This document shows positions 5,666-13,329 of a DNA stretch of 64,000 bases, one piece after another; the first letter of the stretch is position 1; each line of letters opens with the position of its first letter. The stretch is from NCBI GenBank assembly GCA_017303875.1, contig JAFLBP010000004.1:1-64000 (forward strand). The letters are read 5' to 3'. The position numbers and the translations under genes are program-made. This DNA is from Chitinophagales bacterium. Lineage in GTDB: Bacteria; Bacteroidota; Bacteroidia; Chitinophagales; Saprospiraceae. Under the pieces are notes generated by a model, which saw nothing but the letters and a program-made list of their open reading frames with translations, was not told the DNA's origin and did not search any database.

Positions 5666-7036
5666 TTATCTTATTCCCAAAATGGACGAAAACACTTTTT
5701 CAAAAAACCTTTGAACTGCATCCGGTACATTTTCATCCATATGGTCTTTTTCCCAGTTTGGGTTTCCTTCGTCACTATTTGCATATCTAATGACTACACT
5801 TCCATCATCCGCAATATAAAACGACCTCAATGAAATGGCTTTTGAGTATTCTGTATAGCCAATAAACTTGAAATCTCCAGATCCGGCATCATACATATTT
5901 AACTCAATAGGAATCACATTAGGAGTCAAAGGATACTTGTTATTAGAACGATAGAATCGAAACATTAGGGTTGCTACTATTCTATTTGTATCATTATTGT
6001 GGAATCTAATTGAAAAAAAGTTGGTGCTTGGTGCGATTCCTCTTTCTTTTAGTTGCTGATACTTTTCGAAGGTGATAGGGGGGTATTCATAAAAACTAAC
6101 ATAGTAACTTTCAATATTCTCATCAATTACAGAAACTACTTGTTTAAATTCTAATTTTATCTGATTGACCCGGTTTAGCCACAATTCAAATTCAGCCTTT
6201 CTCTTAGCAAGCCTTTGCTGGGTGTCAATTGAACCAATTCTCTTAGCCCAGTCTTTCAATCGATTAGATTCGTCTCTGACCCTCGTGTACTCTGAAAACA
6301 ATTCAATACAATTTTTCGCAACCACCTCGATTATTGGCTCATATTCTCCCTCGTCAGCCAAGCTAAGTGCATTGTAATAGTCAGGTCTTTCACTTCTCTT
6401 GATGTTGCAAATTGGAAATCCATTTTTTAATAAAATAAGGTTCAAGAGCAATCGGGCAGTTCTACCGTTTCCGTCCTTAAATGGATGAATTTTTACTAAT
6501 TCATGGTGTGCAATGGCTGCGACTATTATTGGATTTTCGTCTTTGTTGGCTTTCATCCATTCAAAAAGTTCCCGCATTCTGATTGGCACTTCAAACGGTT
6601 CTGGTGGTTTATGCTCAGAACCAGTAATTAATACGCCAATATTTCTGTAGTCTCCGGGATTTAATGATGGATTATCCCCAATTATCAAACTATGAAGCTG
6701 TTTTAAATAGTTTTCTGTAATCTCAACATCCTGGTCGACCGATTCATGTAGAAAATCGAACGCAATACCAAGATTTTTTACTTCAATACTGTCTTTTAAT
6801 GGTTTTCCAGTAATGTCGATTCCCTCTTTCAGCACCAAAGAGGTTTCTTGTAAGGTAAGTCGGTTCCCTTCTATCCCAGAGCTGTGGTAAATATGGTGAG
6901 TTCTGAAGTGTTCCCTCAACTTTTCTACAGCGATGGGATCTAATGGTTGCTTTCTAAAATCTTCAATTTCATCTTGAAGATTTTTGATTTCTTGCCTCAA
7001 ATCTGGTGACAAAAAGTCGTTGCTTAGTTGAATCAT
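5666..7036 (-). CDS. Fic-domain protein, probable AMP-transferase or related nucleotide transferase
   Basis: A 456-residue protein. The Fic active-site motif HPFKDGNGR is at about 184-192, inside a typical Fic core (GDYRNIGVLITGSEHKPPEPFEVP, then AIAHHELVKIHPF). An N-terminal SSGIEGNR (about 52-59) matches the class II inhibitory motif (S/T)xxxE(G/N), so the enzyme is probably auto-inhibited. Residues about 260-456 are a C-terminal extension I do not recognise. Fic enzymes transfer AMP or other nucleotide moieties from nucleotides to hydroxyl side chains of target proteins. The gene fills one cassette between the 7073 border and site C and is AT-rich. The target is unknown; it could be a toxin or regulatory enzyme. 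Confidence 0.88.
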   Translation of the reverse strand: MIQLSNDFLSPDLRQEIKNLQDEIEDFRKQPLDPIAVEKLREHFRTHHIYHSSGIEGNRLTLQETSLVLKEGIDITGKPLKDSIEVKNLGIAFDFLHESVDQDVEITENYLKQLHSLIIGDNPSLNPGDYRNIGVLITGSEHKPPEPFEVPIRMRELFEWMKANKDENPIIVAAIAHHELVKIHPFKDGNGRTARLLLNLILLKNGFPICNIKRSERPDYYNALSLADEGEYEPIIEVVAKNCIELFSEYTRVRDESNRLKDWAKRIGSIDTQQRLAKRKAEFELWLNRVNQIKLEFKQVVSVIDENIESYYVSFYEYPPITFEKYQQLKERGIAPSTNFFSIRFHNNDTNRIVATLMFRFYRSNNKYPLTPNVIPIELNMYDAGSGDFKFIGYTEYSKAISLRSFYIADDGSVVIRYANSDEGNPNWEKDHMDENVPDAVQRFFEKVFSSILGIR

Positions 7037-7066
7037 AATTCTTCTTTTATTTCATTATTTAATTGT

Positions 7067-7158
7067 AGCCAACTACTGCACTCCCGCAACGGACGACTAA
7101 GTTAAACCGCATTGCGTCTTTTACTTAGTCGTCTGTTGCGTTTATGCTCGCTATGGGC
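7067..7158 (-). other. First cassette border with 18-bp hairpin, attI-like or attC-like (site D)
   Basis: CGCAACGGACGACTAAGT (7085-7102) pairs with ACTTAGTCGTCTGTTGCG (7123-7140) at 17 of 18 positions around a 20-nt loop. On the minus strand the hairpin is followed after 11 nt by GTTGGCT (7073-7067), which opens the Fic cassette, and is preceded after 11 nt by GCCCATA (7158-7152). The symmetry suggests a full site. Because it separates the recombinase from the first cassette, it stands where attI would be in an integron whose integrase reads towards its cassettes. Confidence 0.5.
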
Positions 7159-7171
7159 GAAGGGTTGCGAT

Positions 7172-7198
7172 GCTCATTTTTCTGCTTTGCAGGTGAGC
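7172..7198. other. Small nested hairpin in the recombinase-cassette spacer
   Basis: GCTCA (7172-7176) pairs with TGAGC (7194-7198), and inside it CTGC/GCAG close a 3-nt loop. There is no T-run in a position to make a good terminator. It may be part of the site D region. Confidence 0.35.
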
Positions 7199-7260
7199 GA
7201 CGTGCAAAAATACACCGGTTTTCTTTTCCACAAAATATTTTTGCAGGCTTTTTACGCCAC

Positions 7261-7277
7261 TTAGCTAATTTTTGCTA
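7261..7277. other. 17-bp palindromic element, 3' of recombinase gene
   Basis: TTAGCTAATTTTTGCTA differs at 2 of 17 positions from the element at 8763-8779, in the same orientation. Half-sites TAGC/GCTA around an AT-rich centre resemble tyrosine-recombinase core sites. The two copies bracket the recombinase gene. Confidence 0.45.
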
Positions 7278-7303
7278 CCCCTGCTTTGTAGCTGATCTGC
7301 GTG

Positions 7304-8746
7304 CTACAGGTTGAGATCATCAATCGGACTCCGAAGTTTATCCCATCCTTTTTTAGTGATATGCGTATATATTTCGGTGGTTTTGCTGCTTTCGTGGCCC
7401 AATAAATCCTGAATATATCGCAAATCAACACCTTTTTCAAGCAAATGGGTTGCAAACGAGTGCCGCAAAGTATGTACAGTGGCTTGCGGATTCACCCCTG
7501 CACGTTTTTTTGCCTTAGTGAAGATTTCCTGCACACTACGTTCACTATACCGCCCGCCATTCGGACCTTCAAAAACCCATTCAATTGGCTGGTAAATCTC
7601 AAAATATACCCGTAGTTGCTCCCATACTTTCGGCGAAAGCAGGGTGCAGCGGTCTTTTTGCCCTTTTCCGCCGCGCACATACAAGCGTTGTTGCTGTGGT
7701 TGAAGGTCATCCACCCGCAAGGCAATGGCTTCTCCAAGCCGTAGCCCTGCTGAGTAAATAAGCATCAGCAAACAACGGTGCTTGGGATTATCCACCGAAC
7801 GAAGCAGCGCTTCCACCTCTTCTACCAGAAATACTTTAGGCAGTTTTTGCGGTGGCTTGGGTTGAAACAGGTTTTCTACTTTTTCCCCCTGCTCCACGAC
7901 GCTTCCGTAAAACATCTTTATGGCGCTCATCACCTGGCTTTGGTAAGATGCGCTTACCTGTTTTTCTCTGACTAAAAAGGTTAGATAGTCATTAATATGT
8001 CGCCGGGTTAGCTGTGTAGGTTTGATGTCATCATAGAATCTGATGTATTCACGTAAACAGTTTTTATAGCTTTTAATCGTCTTCCAACTGTAACGCTTCA
8101 AAAGCAGACATTGCTCAAGTGCAATAACAGCAGCTTCGTACTTCGCAGGCTTAACCTGCTGTTTGTTTACGCGATTTTCAGCATTTACGGTCGAATCAGC
8201 CGCCAATCGCTCCGGCACACCCTCATCCGGTACAAAATCCCAATGAAGCAAACCTTCAAAATACTTTCGCAAAAAACGCAAGGTCAGTTTGGTATACGGT
8301 ATTTCCCAATACATCATACGCGGGTTCCAGCGCCTGCCATGTATATTCTTAACGGTGCTCAAGTGCTCGCCCACCAATGCAAGCGGCAAATCCAGCCAGA
8401 GCGATTGTTGGTCTTGCGGATTTTTTCGGAGGGTGATACAGGTTGCCGCATGGCGCTTTGCGACCGTATCCTGCTGTGTTGCCAATAAGGTTGCCGGTGC
8501 GGTAGCGGCGCGATTTAAAGCCGTTTGAAAAGTCGATTGACTTATCTGAACCGCTTGTTTTTCAGCAGTTTCCGTAGCAGTGTAACCCGCCCAGGCACGA
8601 TTTTCCGCAGTATCGGGCAAGGACCATTTTTTTAGCTCCGGATGCCACTTCCTACCGGGCTTCATCCGCACGAGGGTAATAAGATCGGGTGCATCCATGG
8701 GAATGTGCAGCATTATCCTGCCATCCTGAAGGCTTACTTTTTCCAT
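7304..8746 (-). CDS. Tyrosine recombinase with duplicated N-terminal W-P repeat domain
   Basis: A 480-residue protein, about 160 longer than XerC/D or IntI. Residues 1-170 hold two copies of a G-R-x-W-x-P...W-x-x-P motif (GRKWHPELKKWSLP at 31-44; GRRWNPRMMYWEIP at 137-150), similar to the DUF5710-like pattern. Residues about 203-290 are the SAM-like N-terminal core-binding domain. The catalytic domain follows with Arg336 (SAGLRLGE), Lys361, His425/Arg428 (HTLRHSFATHL), His451 and Tyr460. It ends RSPIDDL, like the RSPLD ending of integron integrases, but it lacks the extra segment IntI proteins carry before the HxxR box. It reads towards the cassette array, and site D separates it from the first cassette. 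It probably acts on the 17-mers or the hairpin sites. Confidence 0.85.
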   Translation of the reverse strand: MEKVSLQDGRIMLHIPMDAPDLITLVRMKPGRKWHPELKKWSLPDTAENRAWAGYTATETAEKQAVQISQSTFQTALNRAATAPATLLATQQDTVAKRHAATCITLRKNPQDQQSLWLDLPLALVGEHLSTVKNIHGRRWNPRMMYWEIPYTKLTLRFLRKYFEGLLHWDFVPDEGVPERLAADSTVNAENRVNKQQVKPAKYEAAVIALEQCLLLKRYSWKTIKSYKNCLREYIRFYDDIKPTQLTRRHINDYLTFLVREKQVSASYQSQVMSAIKMFYGSVVEQGEKVENLFQPKPPQKLPKVFLVEEVEALLRSVDNPKHRCLLMLIYSAGLRLGEAIALRVDDLQPQQQRLYVRGGKGQKDRCTLLSPKVWEQLRVYFEIYQPIEWVFEGPNGGRYSERSVQEIFTKAKKRAGVNPQATVHTLRHSFATHLLEKGVDLRYIQDLLGHESSKTTEIYTHITKKGWDKLRSPIDDLNL

Positions 8747-8762
8747 TGCTCAGTTCATTTTT

Positions 8763-8779
8763 TTAGCAAATTTATGCTA
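8763..8779. promoter_or_regulatory. 17-bp palindromic element upstream of recombinase start
   Basis: TTAGCAAATTTATGCTA lies 17-33 bp before the recombinase ATG. TTAGCA and TGCTAA flank a 6-bp AT centre, the geometry of tyrosine-recombinase core sites. It is the near-duplicate of 7261-7277, so it could be an attachment site, an autoregulatory operator, or both. Confidence 0.45.
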
Positions 8780-8906
8780 ACTTTTTTGCTATAAACAACA
8801 GAAAATAAGTTGATTATAAAATTTAAATGATTTTATCGGATAATTATTTGATAAGAATTGGATATAACGAATGCAATCGTTTAAAATCTTTTTTGATATT
8901 TGTATT

Positions 8907-9260
8907 ATGAAAAAGAAGTGCCTTCAATGCGGACAAGAAACACTTGGGCGCAGCGACAAAAAATTCTGCTCGCTCGTCTGCAAAAACACTTTTGCCGCCT
9001 CGCAACGACGCGACACGCGCGACGCCGTTGCCGAAATAGACGGATACCTGCATCGTAACAGGGAAATTTTAGCGACGCTCATGGGTAATACCGCCAAAGC
9101 AGAACTGGATCGCTTAGTCTTGACCCGCACGGGCTTCAAGTACGAGTACCACACCGGTACTTACCTGAATAAAGATGGTAAAATGTACCGCATCGTATAC
9201 GATTACGCCTGGATGGATTTTTCTGACCAGAAAATACTAGTGGTGCGGAAAAAGCAGTAA
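8907..9260 (+). CDS. Small zinc-ribbon protein of unknown function
   Basis: A 117-residue protein when started at the ATG at 8907. An upstream in-frame ATG at 8871 would add 12 hydrophobic residues ahead of MKKKCLQCG and is less likely. Residues about 5-30 contain C-x2-C ... C-x3-C (CLQCGQETLGRSDKKFCSLVC), a treble-clef or zinc-ribbon metal site. The rest is helical with RRDTRDAVAEIDGYLHRNREIL, then a compact basic C-terminal half (GFKYEYHTGTYLNKDGKMYRIVYDYAWM). Small proteins of this kind are widespread in Bacteroidota without assigned function. It is transcribed divergently from the recombinase and sits at the boundary between array and core genome. Confidence 0.7.
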   Translation: MKKKCLQCGQETLGRSDKKFCSLVCKNTFAASQRRDTRDAVAEIDGYLHRNREILATLMGNTAKAELDRLVLTRTGFKYEYHTGTYLNKDGKMYRIVYDYAWMDFSDQKILVVRKKQ

Positions 9261-9340
9261 CTGCCAATTCTGCGTACCAACGGTGTATTCACATTTACCC
9301 GGTAGCTCCCTACACCACGCCACACCCCCAAACAAAACAA

Positions 9341-9368
9341 GCCACCCCGAAAAAATCTCCGGAGTGGC
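9341..9368 (-). terminator. Terminator of the MBL/rhodanese gene
   Basis: GCCAC..CCG (9341-9349) pairs with CGG..GTGGC (9359-9368 region) around an A-rich loop, one mismatch inside. On the minus strand it is followed by TTGTTTTGTTT. It lies between two convergent genes and may serve both. Confidence 0.55.
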
Positions 9369-9395
9369 CTGACACATCATCTTCACTTTAAATTT

Positions 9396-10814
9396 TTACA
9401 ACAAGGTCGTCGGACAAACATAGTCCGTCACTTTGAATTTGCCGCTTTCTTTCATCGTTTTGTAGCCGCCGATCACGTCCACGATATTGTCCCAGCCGCG
9501 CGCGCGCAGGATGCTGGCGTAAATCATGGAGCGGTAGCCGCCGGCGCAGTGGATGTACACGGTGCCTGTTTTGGGGATGGCCTGCATGGACTCGTTGATG
9601 CTGTCCAACGGGGCGTTTTCCACCGCTACCACGTGCTCGCTGAGGTATTCGCTGCCTTTGCGCACGTCGAATACGGGCGCATCGGGGGTTTGTTCGAGTA
9701 TGGTAGCCAGCTCGTCGGCGGTCACGCGACCGATCTGGTCAACTTCCATACCGGCTGCTTTCCAGGCTTCAAAACCGCCTTCGAGGTAGCCGATGCTGTA
9801 GTCGTAGCCCACGCGGGCGAGGCGGGTCACCACCTCTGCTTCGCGGCCGAGGTCGGCCACAATCAGGATCTGCTGTTTGATGTCGGGAATGAGGGCGCCT
9901 ACCCAGGGGGCAAAGCCGCCATCAATACCGATATTGATGGAGTTGGGCACAAAGCCTTCGGAGAAAACCTGGGCGTTGCGGGTATCGAGGATGAGGGCGC
10001 CGGTTTCGTTGGCCGCCGCCTCAAACGCACGGGGCGAAAGGGCCTGGGTGCCGCGGGCCAGTACTTCATCAATGCTGTCGTACCCGTGTTTGTTCATGGC
10101 CACGTTGAGCGGGAAGTAGGCGGGCGGCGGCAGTAGGCCGGTGGTCACTTCCTTGACGAATTCGGCCTTCGTCATATTGGCGCGCAGGGCGTAGTTGTTG
10201 GCCTTCTGGTTGCCGAGGGTGTCGGAGGTTTCTTTCGACATGTTTTTGCCGCAGGCCGAGCCGGCGCCGTGGGCCGGGTACACGATCACGTCGTCGGGCA
10301 GGGGCATAACCTTGTTGCGCAGGGAGTCGAACAGGGTTTCGGCGAGTTGCTCCTGGGTCATGCTGGCGGCTTTTTGGGCCAGGTCGGGACGACCAACGTC
10401 GCCAATAAACAGGGTATCGCCGGAGAACAGGGCGGTTTCCTTGCCGTTTTCGTCAATCAGCAGGTAGCAGGTGCTCTCCATGGTATGGCCGGGCGTGTGC
10501 AGCACGCGGAAAGTCAGCTTGCCCACTTTGAACTCCTCCTGGTCTTTGGCGATATAGGCGTCGAAGGTCGGGTTGGCATTGGGGCCGTACACGATGGGCG
10601 CGCCGGTTTTTTTGCCGAGGTCGATGTGGCCGCTCACGAAGTCGGCGTGGAAGTGCGTTTCAAAAACGTACTTGATGGTCGCGCCGGCTTTTTCGGCTTT
10701 GTCGAGGTAGGCGGTGATTTCGCGAAGCGGGTCAATGACTACTGCTTCGCCTTCACTTTCGATGTAGTAGGCGCCTTGTGCCAGGCAGCCGGTATAAATC
10801 TGTTCGATTTTCAT
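9396..10814 (-). CDS. MBL-fold hydrolase with two rhodanese domains, persulfide dioxygenase-like
   Basis: A 472-residue protein. Residues 1-250 are a metallo-beta-lactamase domain of the ETHE1/persulfide dioxygenase type: THFHADFVSGH (53-63) gives His54, His56, Asp58 and His63, then TPGHT, FSGDTLFIGDVGR and VYPAHGAGSACG. Two rhodanese-like domains follow (about 255-355 and 365-465). The first has an Asp-type active loop (no Cys visible); the second ends IHCAGGYRS, with a Cys in the active loop, so only the second is likely sulfurtransferase-competent. The protein probably handles glutathione- or protein-bound persulfide. It is last in a minus-strand cluster with DsrE-like, SoxB-like and cytochrome genes, which supports a role in sulfur oxidation. 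Confidence 0.9.
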   Translation of the reverse strand: MKIEQIYTGCLAQGAYYIESEGEAVVIDPLREITAYLDKAEKAGATIKYVFETHFHADFVSGHIDLGKKTGAPIVYGPNANPTFDAYIAKDQEEFKVGKLTFRVLHTPGHTMESTCYLLIDENGKETALFSGDTLFIGDVGRPDLAQKAASMTQEQLAETLFDSLRNKVMPLPDDVIVYPAHGAGSACGKNMSKETSDTLGNQKANNYALRANMTKAEFVKEVTTGLLPPPAYFPLNVAMNKHGYDSIDEVLARGTQALSPRAFEAAANETGALILDTRNAQVFSEGFVPNSINIGIDGGFAPWVGALIPDIKQQILIVADLGREAEVVTRLARVGYDYSIGYLEGGFEAWKAAGMEVDQIGRVTADELATILEQTPDAPVFDVRKGSEYLSEHVVAVENAPLDSINESMQAIPKTGTVYIHCAGGYRSMIYASILRARGWDNIVDVIGGYKTMKESGKFKVTDYVCPTTLL

Positions 10815-10832
10815 TGTGAAAAGAATTTACGT

Positions 10833-10890
10833 GTGTTTTAGTGTTTTAAGGGTTTGGGTGTTTTTGTGTTTTAGTGTTTTTGTGTTTTAG
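10833..10890. repeat. GTGTTTTA-type short tandem repeat
   Basis: Degenerate copies of GTGTTTTA / GTGTTTTT fill the gap between the DsrE-like and MBL genes. The same word recurs at 11344-11383 and, inverted, at 11559-11584. Confidence 0.6.
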
Positions 10891-10906
10891 GGGGGGTAGG
10901 GGGGGA

Positions 10907-11335
10907 TTAAATGCCGGCCTTGATGTAGGCCCAGCCTTTATCCTGTTTGAGCACGATTTCCACGACGCCGGCGGGGACGAAACTGATTTCCGGGAGCAAG
11001 TCCTTTTTGTCAATTTTTCTTTCCCGCAGGGTGTTTTCGCAAGCCACAAAGTCTACGCCGCGTGCGGCAAGCGCTTTGATGCCTTCTGCCTGTTTGGTGA
11101 CCTGGGTTTGCAAAAAGGTGATGCCGTTGTTGTGGCAAACCACTTCCAATTGGGCATTGGGCGCCGCTTTGAGGAAATTGTTCAATTGTTTAATCAGTGC
11201 TTTTTGGGAAAGCGTATCGGCGGTGGTCAACTGAAACACGACTTTCAGTTTTTTGTTGGTCACAACTTGGGTTTCTGTTTGCGCGGCGACGCTTATGGGA
11301 AGCGCCAGCAACAGCAGAAGTACGAATCTGAGCAT
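10907..11335 (-). CDS. Exported DsrE-family protein
   Basis: A 142-residue protein with a signal peptide (MLRFVLLLLLALPISVAAQ), so it acts outside the cytoplasm. Residues about 28-140 follow the DsrE/DsrF-like Rossmann pattern: KLKVVFQLTTAD, KALIKQLNNFLKAAPNAQLEVVCHNNGI, then GVDFVACENTLRERKIDKKDLLPEISFVPAGVVEIVLKQDKGWAYIKAGI. One Cys sits at about 83 (VVCHN) and another in VACENTL, the latter at the position often conserved in the family. DsrE-like proteins bind or relay sulfane sulfur. It lies between the MBL/rhodanese and SoxB-like genes on the same strand, separated by repeat-filled gaps, so co-transcription is plausible but not certain. Confidence 0.82.
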   Translation of the reverse strand: MLRFVLLLLLALPISVAAQTETQVVTNKKLKVVFQLTTADTLSQKALIKQLNNFLKAAPNAQLEVVCHNNGITFLQTQVTKQAEGIKALAARGVDFVACENTLRERKIDKKDLLPEISFVPAGVVEIVLKQDKGWAYIKAGI

Positions 11336-11343
11336 TTTGTTAA

Positions 11344-11584
11344 GTGTTTTAGTGTTTTAGTGTTTTAGTGTTTTTGTGTTTTGGTAGTTGAGGTTGTTGG
11401 GCGGCGTCAGGTTTCGCACAGATGTTACACAGATTACCCAAAGATGTTACACAGAAATTTGATTATCAATAAATTATAAAATTCTGTGTAAGATCTGTGC
11501 ATGCATCTGTGTAACATCTGTGCGAAATTTTACGTGGCCAAGTTAGCTAAATTACCCCTAAAACACCAAAACACCAAAACACTC
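11344..11584. repeat. Nested palindrome built from short-word repeats
   Basis: The gap between the SoxB-like and DsrE-like genes is one large palindrome. Outer arms are GTGTTTTA repeats (11344-11383) and their inverse (AAAACACC words, 11559-11584). Inside, 11412-11434 and 11505-11527 are perfectly complementary over 23 bp, and ACACAGAAATTT (about 11449-11460) pairs with AAATTCTGTGT (about 11479-11489). It may be a terminator or RNA-stability element, or a REP-like mobile repeat. A related palindrome lies at 14684-14774. Confidence 0.7.
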
Positions 11585-11587
11585 AAT

Positions 11588-13309
11588 TTATCTGAATTCA
11601 TAATCCACGCCGGTCACCTGAGTGAGCAGGGTAGCGGGGGCGTCGAGTATTTTGGCGTCGCCGTGGGGCGTCGGGTTGACCGGCGAGTTGGCGGCCAAAT
11701 ATTCTTTCAGCACCACGTGCAGGGTATAGGGCAGGTTTTTGCCTTCCGTCACGTTGGGGATGCGGCAAAGCATGGTTTCCGGGTCGCCGTCGCGCTCGCA
11801 GGCGGATACGCTGTATTGGCGCTCCGGATCGAGGGGCTGTCCGCCAATCGTCACTTTTTGTACGCGTTTGCCCATTTCTGCAAAGGCATTGAATTCGACC
11901 TGCATGCCGCGGAATTTCACCACCCAGCCGCCGAAACGCTTGGAGGCGTCTTTGGCAAACACGTTGTTCAGTTCTTTTTCCAACCATTGCAGTATTTGCT
12001 TGCCGCTGACTTTGGCCGTGCGAACGGTGGCGTCTACGGGCAGCATATCAAACAAATACCCTTGCGTGATCGGAATCAGGCCGTCGGCATTGGGCGTGCT
12101 TCTGGGCGGACAAAAGCGAAAACCATTCGACAAAATCAGATCGGTTTTTACTTTCCAGGCCAAAGCGTCCAGAATCAGGGTGTCAATGGTGTTTTCCACC
12201 ACAAAGTAACGATACAAAGGTACTTTGCTGTAGCCCACCACGTTTTCAATTTCCGCAGTGTAAGGTGCTTCTATTTGCGCCACCAATTTGGCAACGGCTT
12301 TGTTGGGTTTGAGTTTGTCGGCGCTTACTTCCAGCAGTTCGTAATGTTCGCCGGTAATTTTACCGTCTTCAATTTGCAGGTCGAGGCGACCGACAAAAGA
12401 GCCGAAAGCGCCTGGTTCTACCACTTTGGCGTATTTGCATTGAATGGGTTTGCGCACGCGCTCGTGGGTATCGCCGCCAAAGATATAATTGACGCCTTCA
12501 CATTCGGGCATATTGGCCAGCGCAATTTGCTGCGAGAGGCCGAGGTGGGCCAGGATGATGATGAAATCGCATTGTTCCTGTTCGCGCAGCACATTCACGT
12601 AATACGCGAGGTTTTCTTCGGGTTTGGTGTAAATGATGCCTTTGGAATAGTTGGGCGATTGGCGCAGCGGCACGAGGGGGTCGGTATAACCCAGAAAACC
12701 GATTTTAACGCCTAATTTGCTCCAGGTATAATAGGGCGGAAACACCAGTTCGCCTTTTTTACCTTCGCCAGCATCGTGGTACATATTGGCACAAACCTTG
12801 GGCGCGTTGAGCGCACCGAGCAGGGTTTGCATGTTTTTTTTGTAATACACCACTTCCCAGTTGCCCGGCAGGTAGAGGTCGTAACCCAAGGCATTGAGGA
12901 TGGGAACGAAGGCTTTACCGGTGGTTTTTACCGACAATTCACTTCCCTGAAACATATCGCCGGTATCCACGATGAAGGTATTCGGGTTTTTGCGGCGAAT
13001 TTGCTCAAACATGGTTGCTACCTGAGCATAACCGGCGGTTTTGCGAAAAACAGCCTTGCCGCCTTCCCAGAACAGTTCATCGTGCGGGTGGATCTGACAG
13101 TGCACATCGGTGGTTTGCAGCAAACTGAGGGTGCCGCTTTGCGGCTTCGGTTTTTCACCGTCGGTGTGCGCTACTGCATCATCGCCGTCCTTGTTGCCGG
13201 AACCGGCCAGCACCGCTCCGGGCACTAAATTCAGGCCAACCCCGGCCATCAGGGTATTGCGCAGGAAATTGCGGCGGGGCAAGCCCGTTTTTTGATCTTT
13301 ATCTTGCAT
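11588..13309 (-). CDS. SoxB-like metallophosphoesterase / 5'-nucleotidase family, Tat-exported
   Basis: A 573-residue protein. RRNFLRNTLMAG (12-23) is a twin-arginine signal, so it is exported folded. The calcineurin-like metal site is spelled out by TTDVHCQIHPHDE, IVDTGDMFQGSE, LPGNWEVVYYKK (NWE where classical 5'-nucleotidases have NHE; SoxB has a similar W), IILAHLGL and FGGDTHE. A 5'-nucleotidase C-terminal domain follows (ILSNGFRFCPPRSTPNADGLIPITQGYLFDMLP). SoxB hydrolyses the sulfate from a sulfur-carrier Cys in thiosulfate oxidation. The neighbours (TsdA-like cytochrome, DsrE, MBL/rhodanese) support a sulfur role, but SoxXA and SoxYZ are not in the window. A plain nucleotidase remains possible. 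Confidence 0.82.
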   Translation of the reverse strand: MQDKDQKTGLPRRNFLRNTLMAGVGLNLVPGAVLAGSGNKDGDDAVAHTDGEKPKPQSGTLSLLQTTDVHCQIHPHDELFWEGGKAVFRKTAGYAQVATMFEQIRRKNPNTFIVDTGDMFQGSELSVKTTGKAFVPILNALGYDLYLPGNWEVVYYKKNMQTLLGALNAPKVCANMYHDAGEGKKGELVFPPYYTWSKLGVKIGFLGYTDPLVPLRQSPNYSKGIIYTKPEENLAYYVNVLREQEQCDFIIILAHLGLSQQIALANMPECEGVNYIFGGDTHERVRKPIQCKYAKVVEPGAFGSFVGRLDLQIEDGKITGEHYELLEVSADKLKPNKAVAKLVAQIEAPYTAEIENVVGYSKVPLYRYFVVENTIDTLILDALAWKVKTDLILSNGFRFCPPRSTPNADGLIPITQGYLFDMLPVDATVRTAKVSGKQILQWLEKELNNVFAKDASKRFGGWVVKFRGMQVEFNAFAEMGKRVQKVTIGGQPLDPERQYSVSACERDGDPETMLCRIPNVTEGKNLPYTLHVVLKEYLAANSPVNPTPHGDAKILDAPATLLTQVTGVDYEFR

Positions 13310-13329
13310 GTAAGGAAGGATTTGGATGT

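Noticed and set aside
1..7300. Prophage or ICE
   Set aside because: No structural, replication, relaxase or type IV secretion genes; the tyrosine recombinase alone is not enough.
7304..8746. Canonical integron integrase IntI
   Set aside because: The extra segment before the HxxR box that defines IntI is absent and the N-terminal half is unlike IntI; called only an integrase candidate.
11501..12715. 404-codon plus-strand ORF opposite the SoxB-like gene
   Set aside because: It is antisense to a clear Tat-exported metallophosphoesterase, and its protein has the His/Phe/Gly-rich composition of reverse-frame translations in GC-rich DNA.
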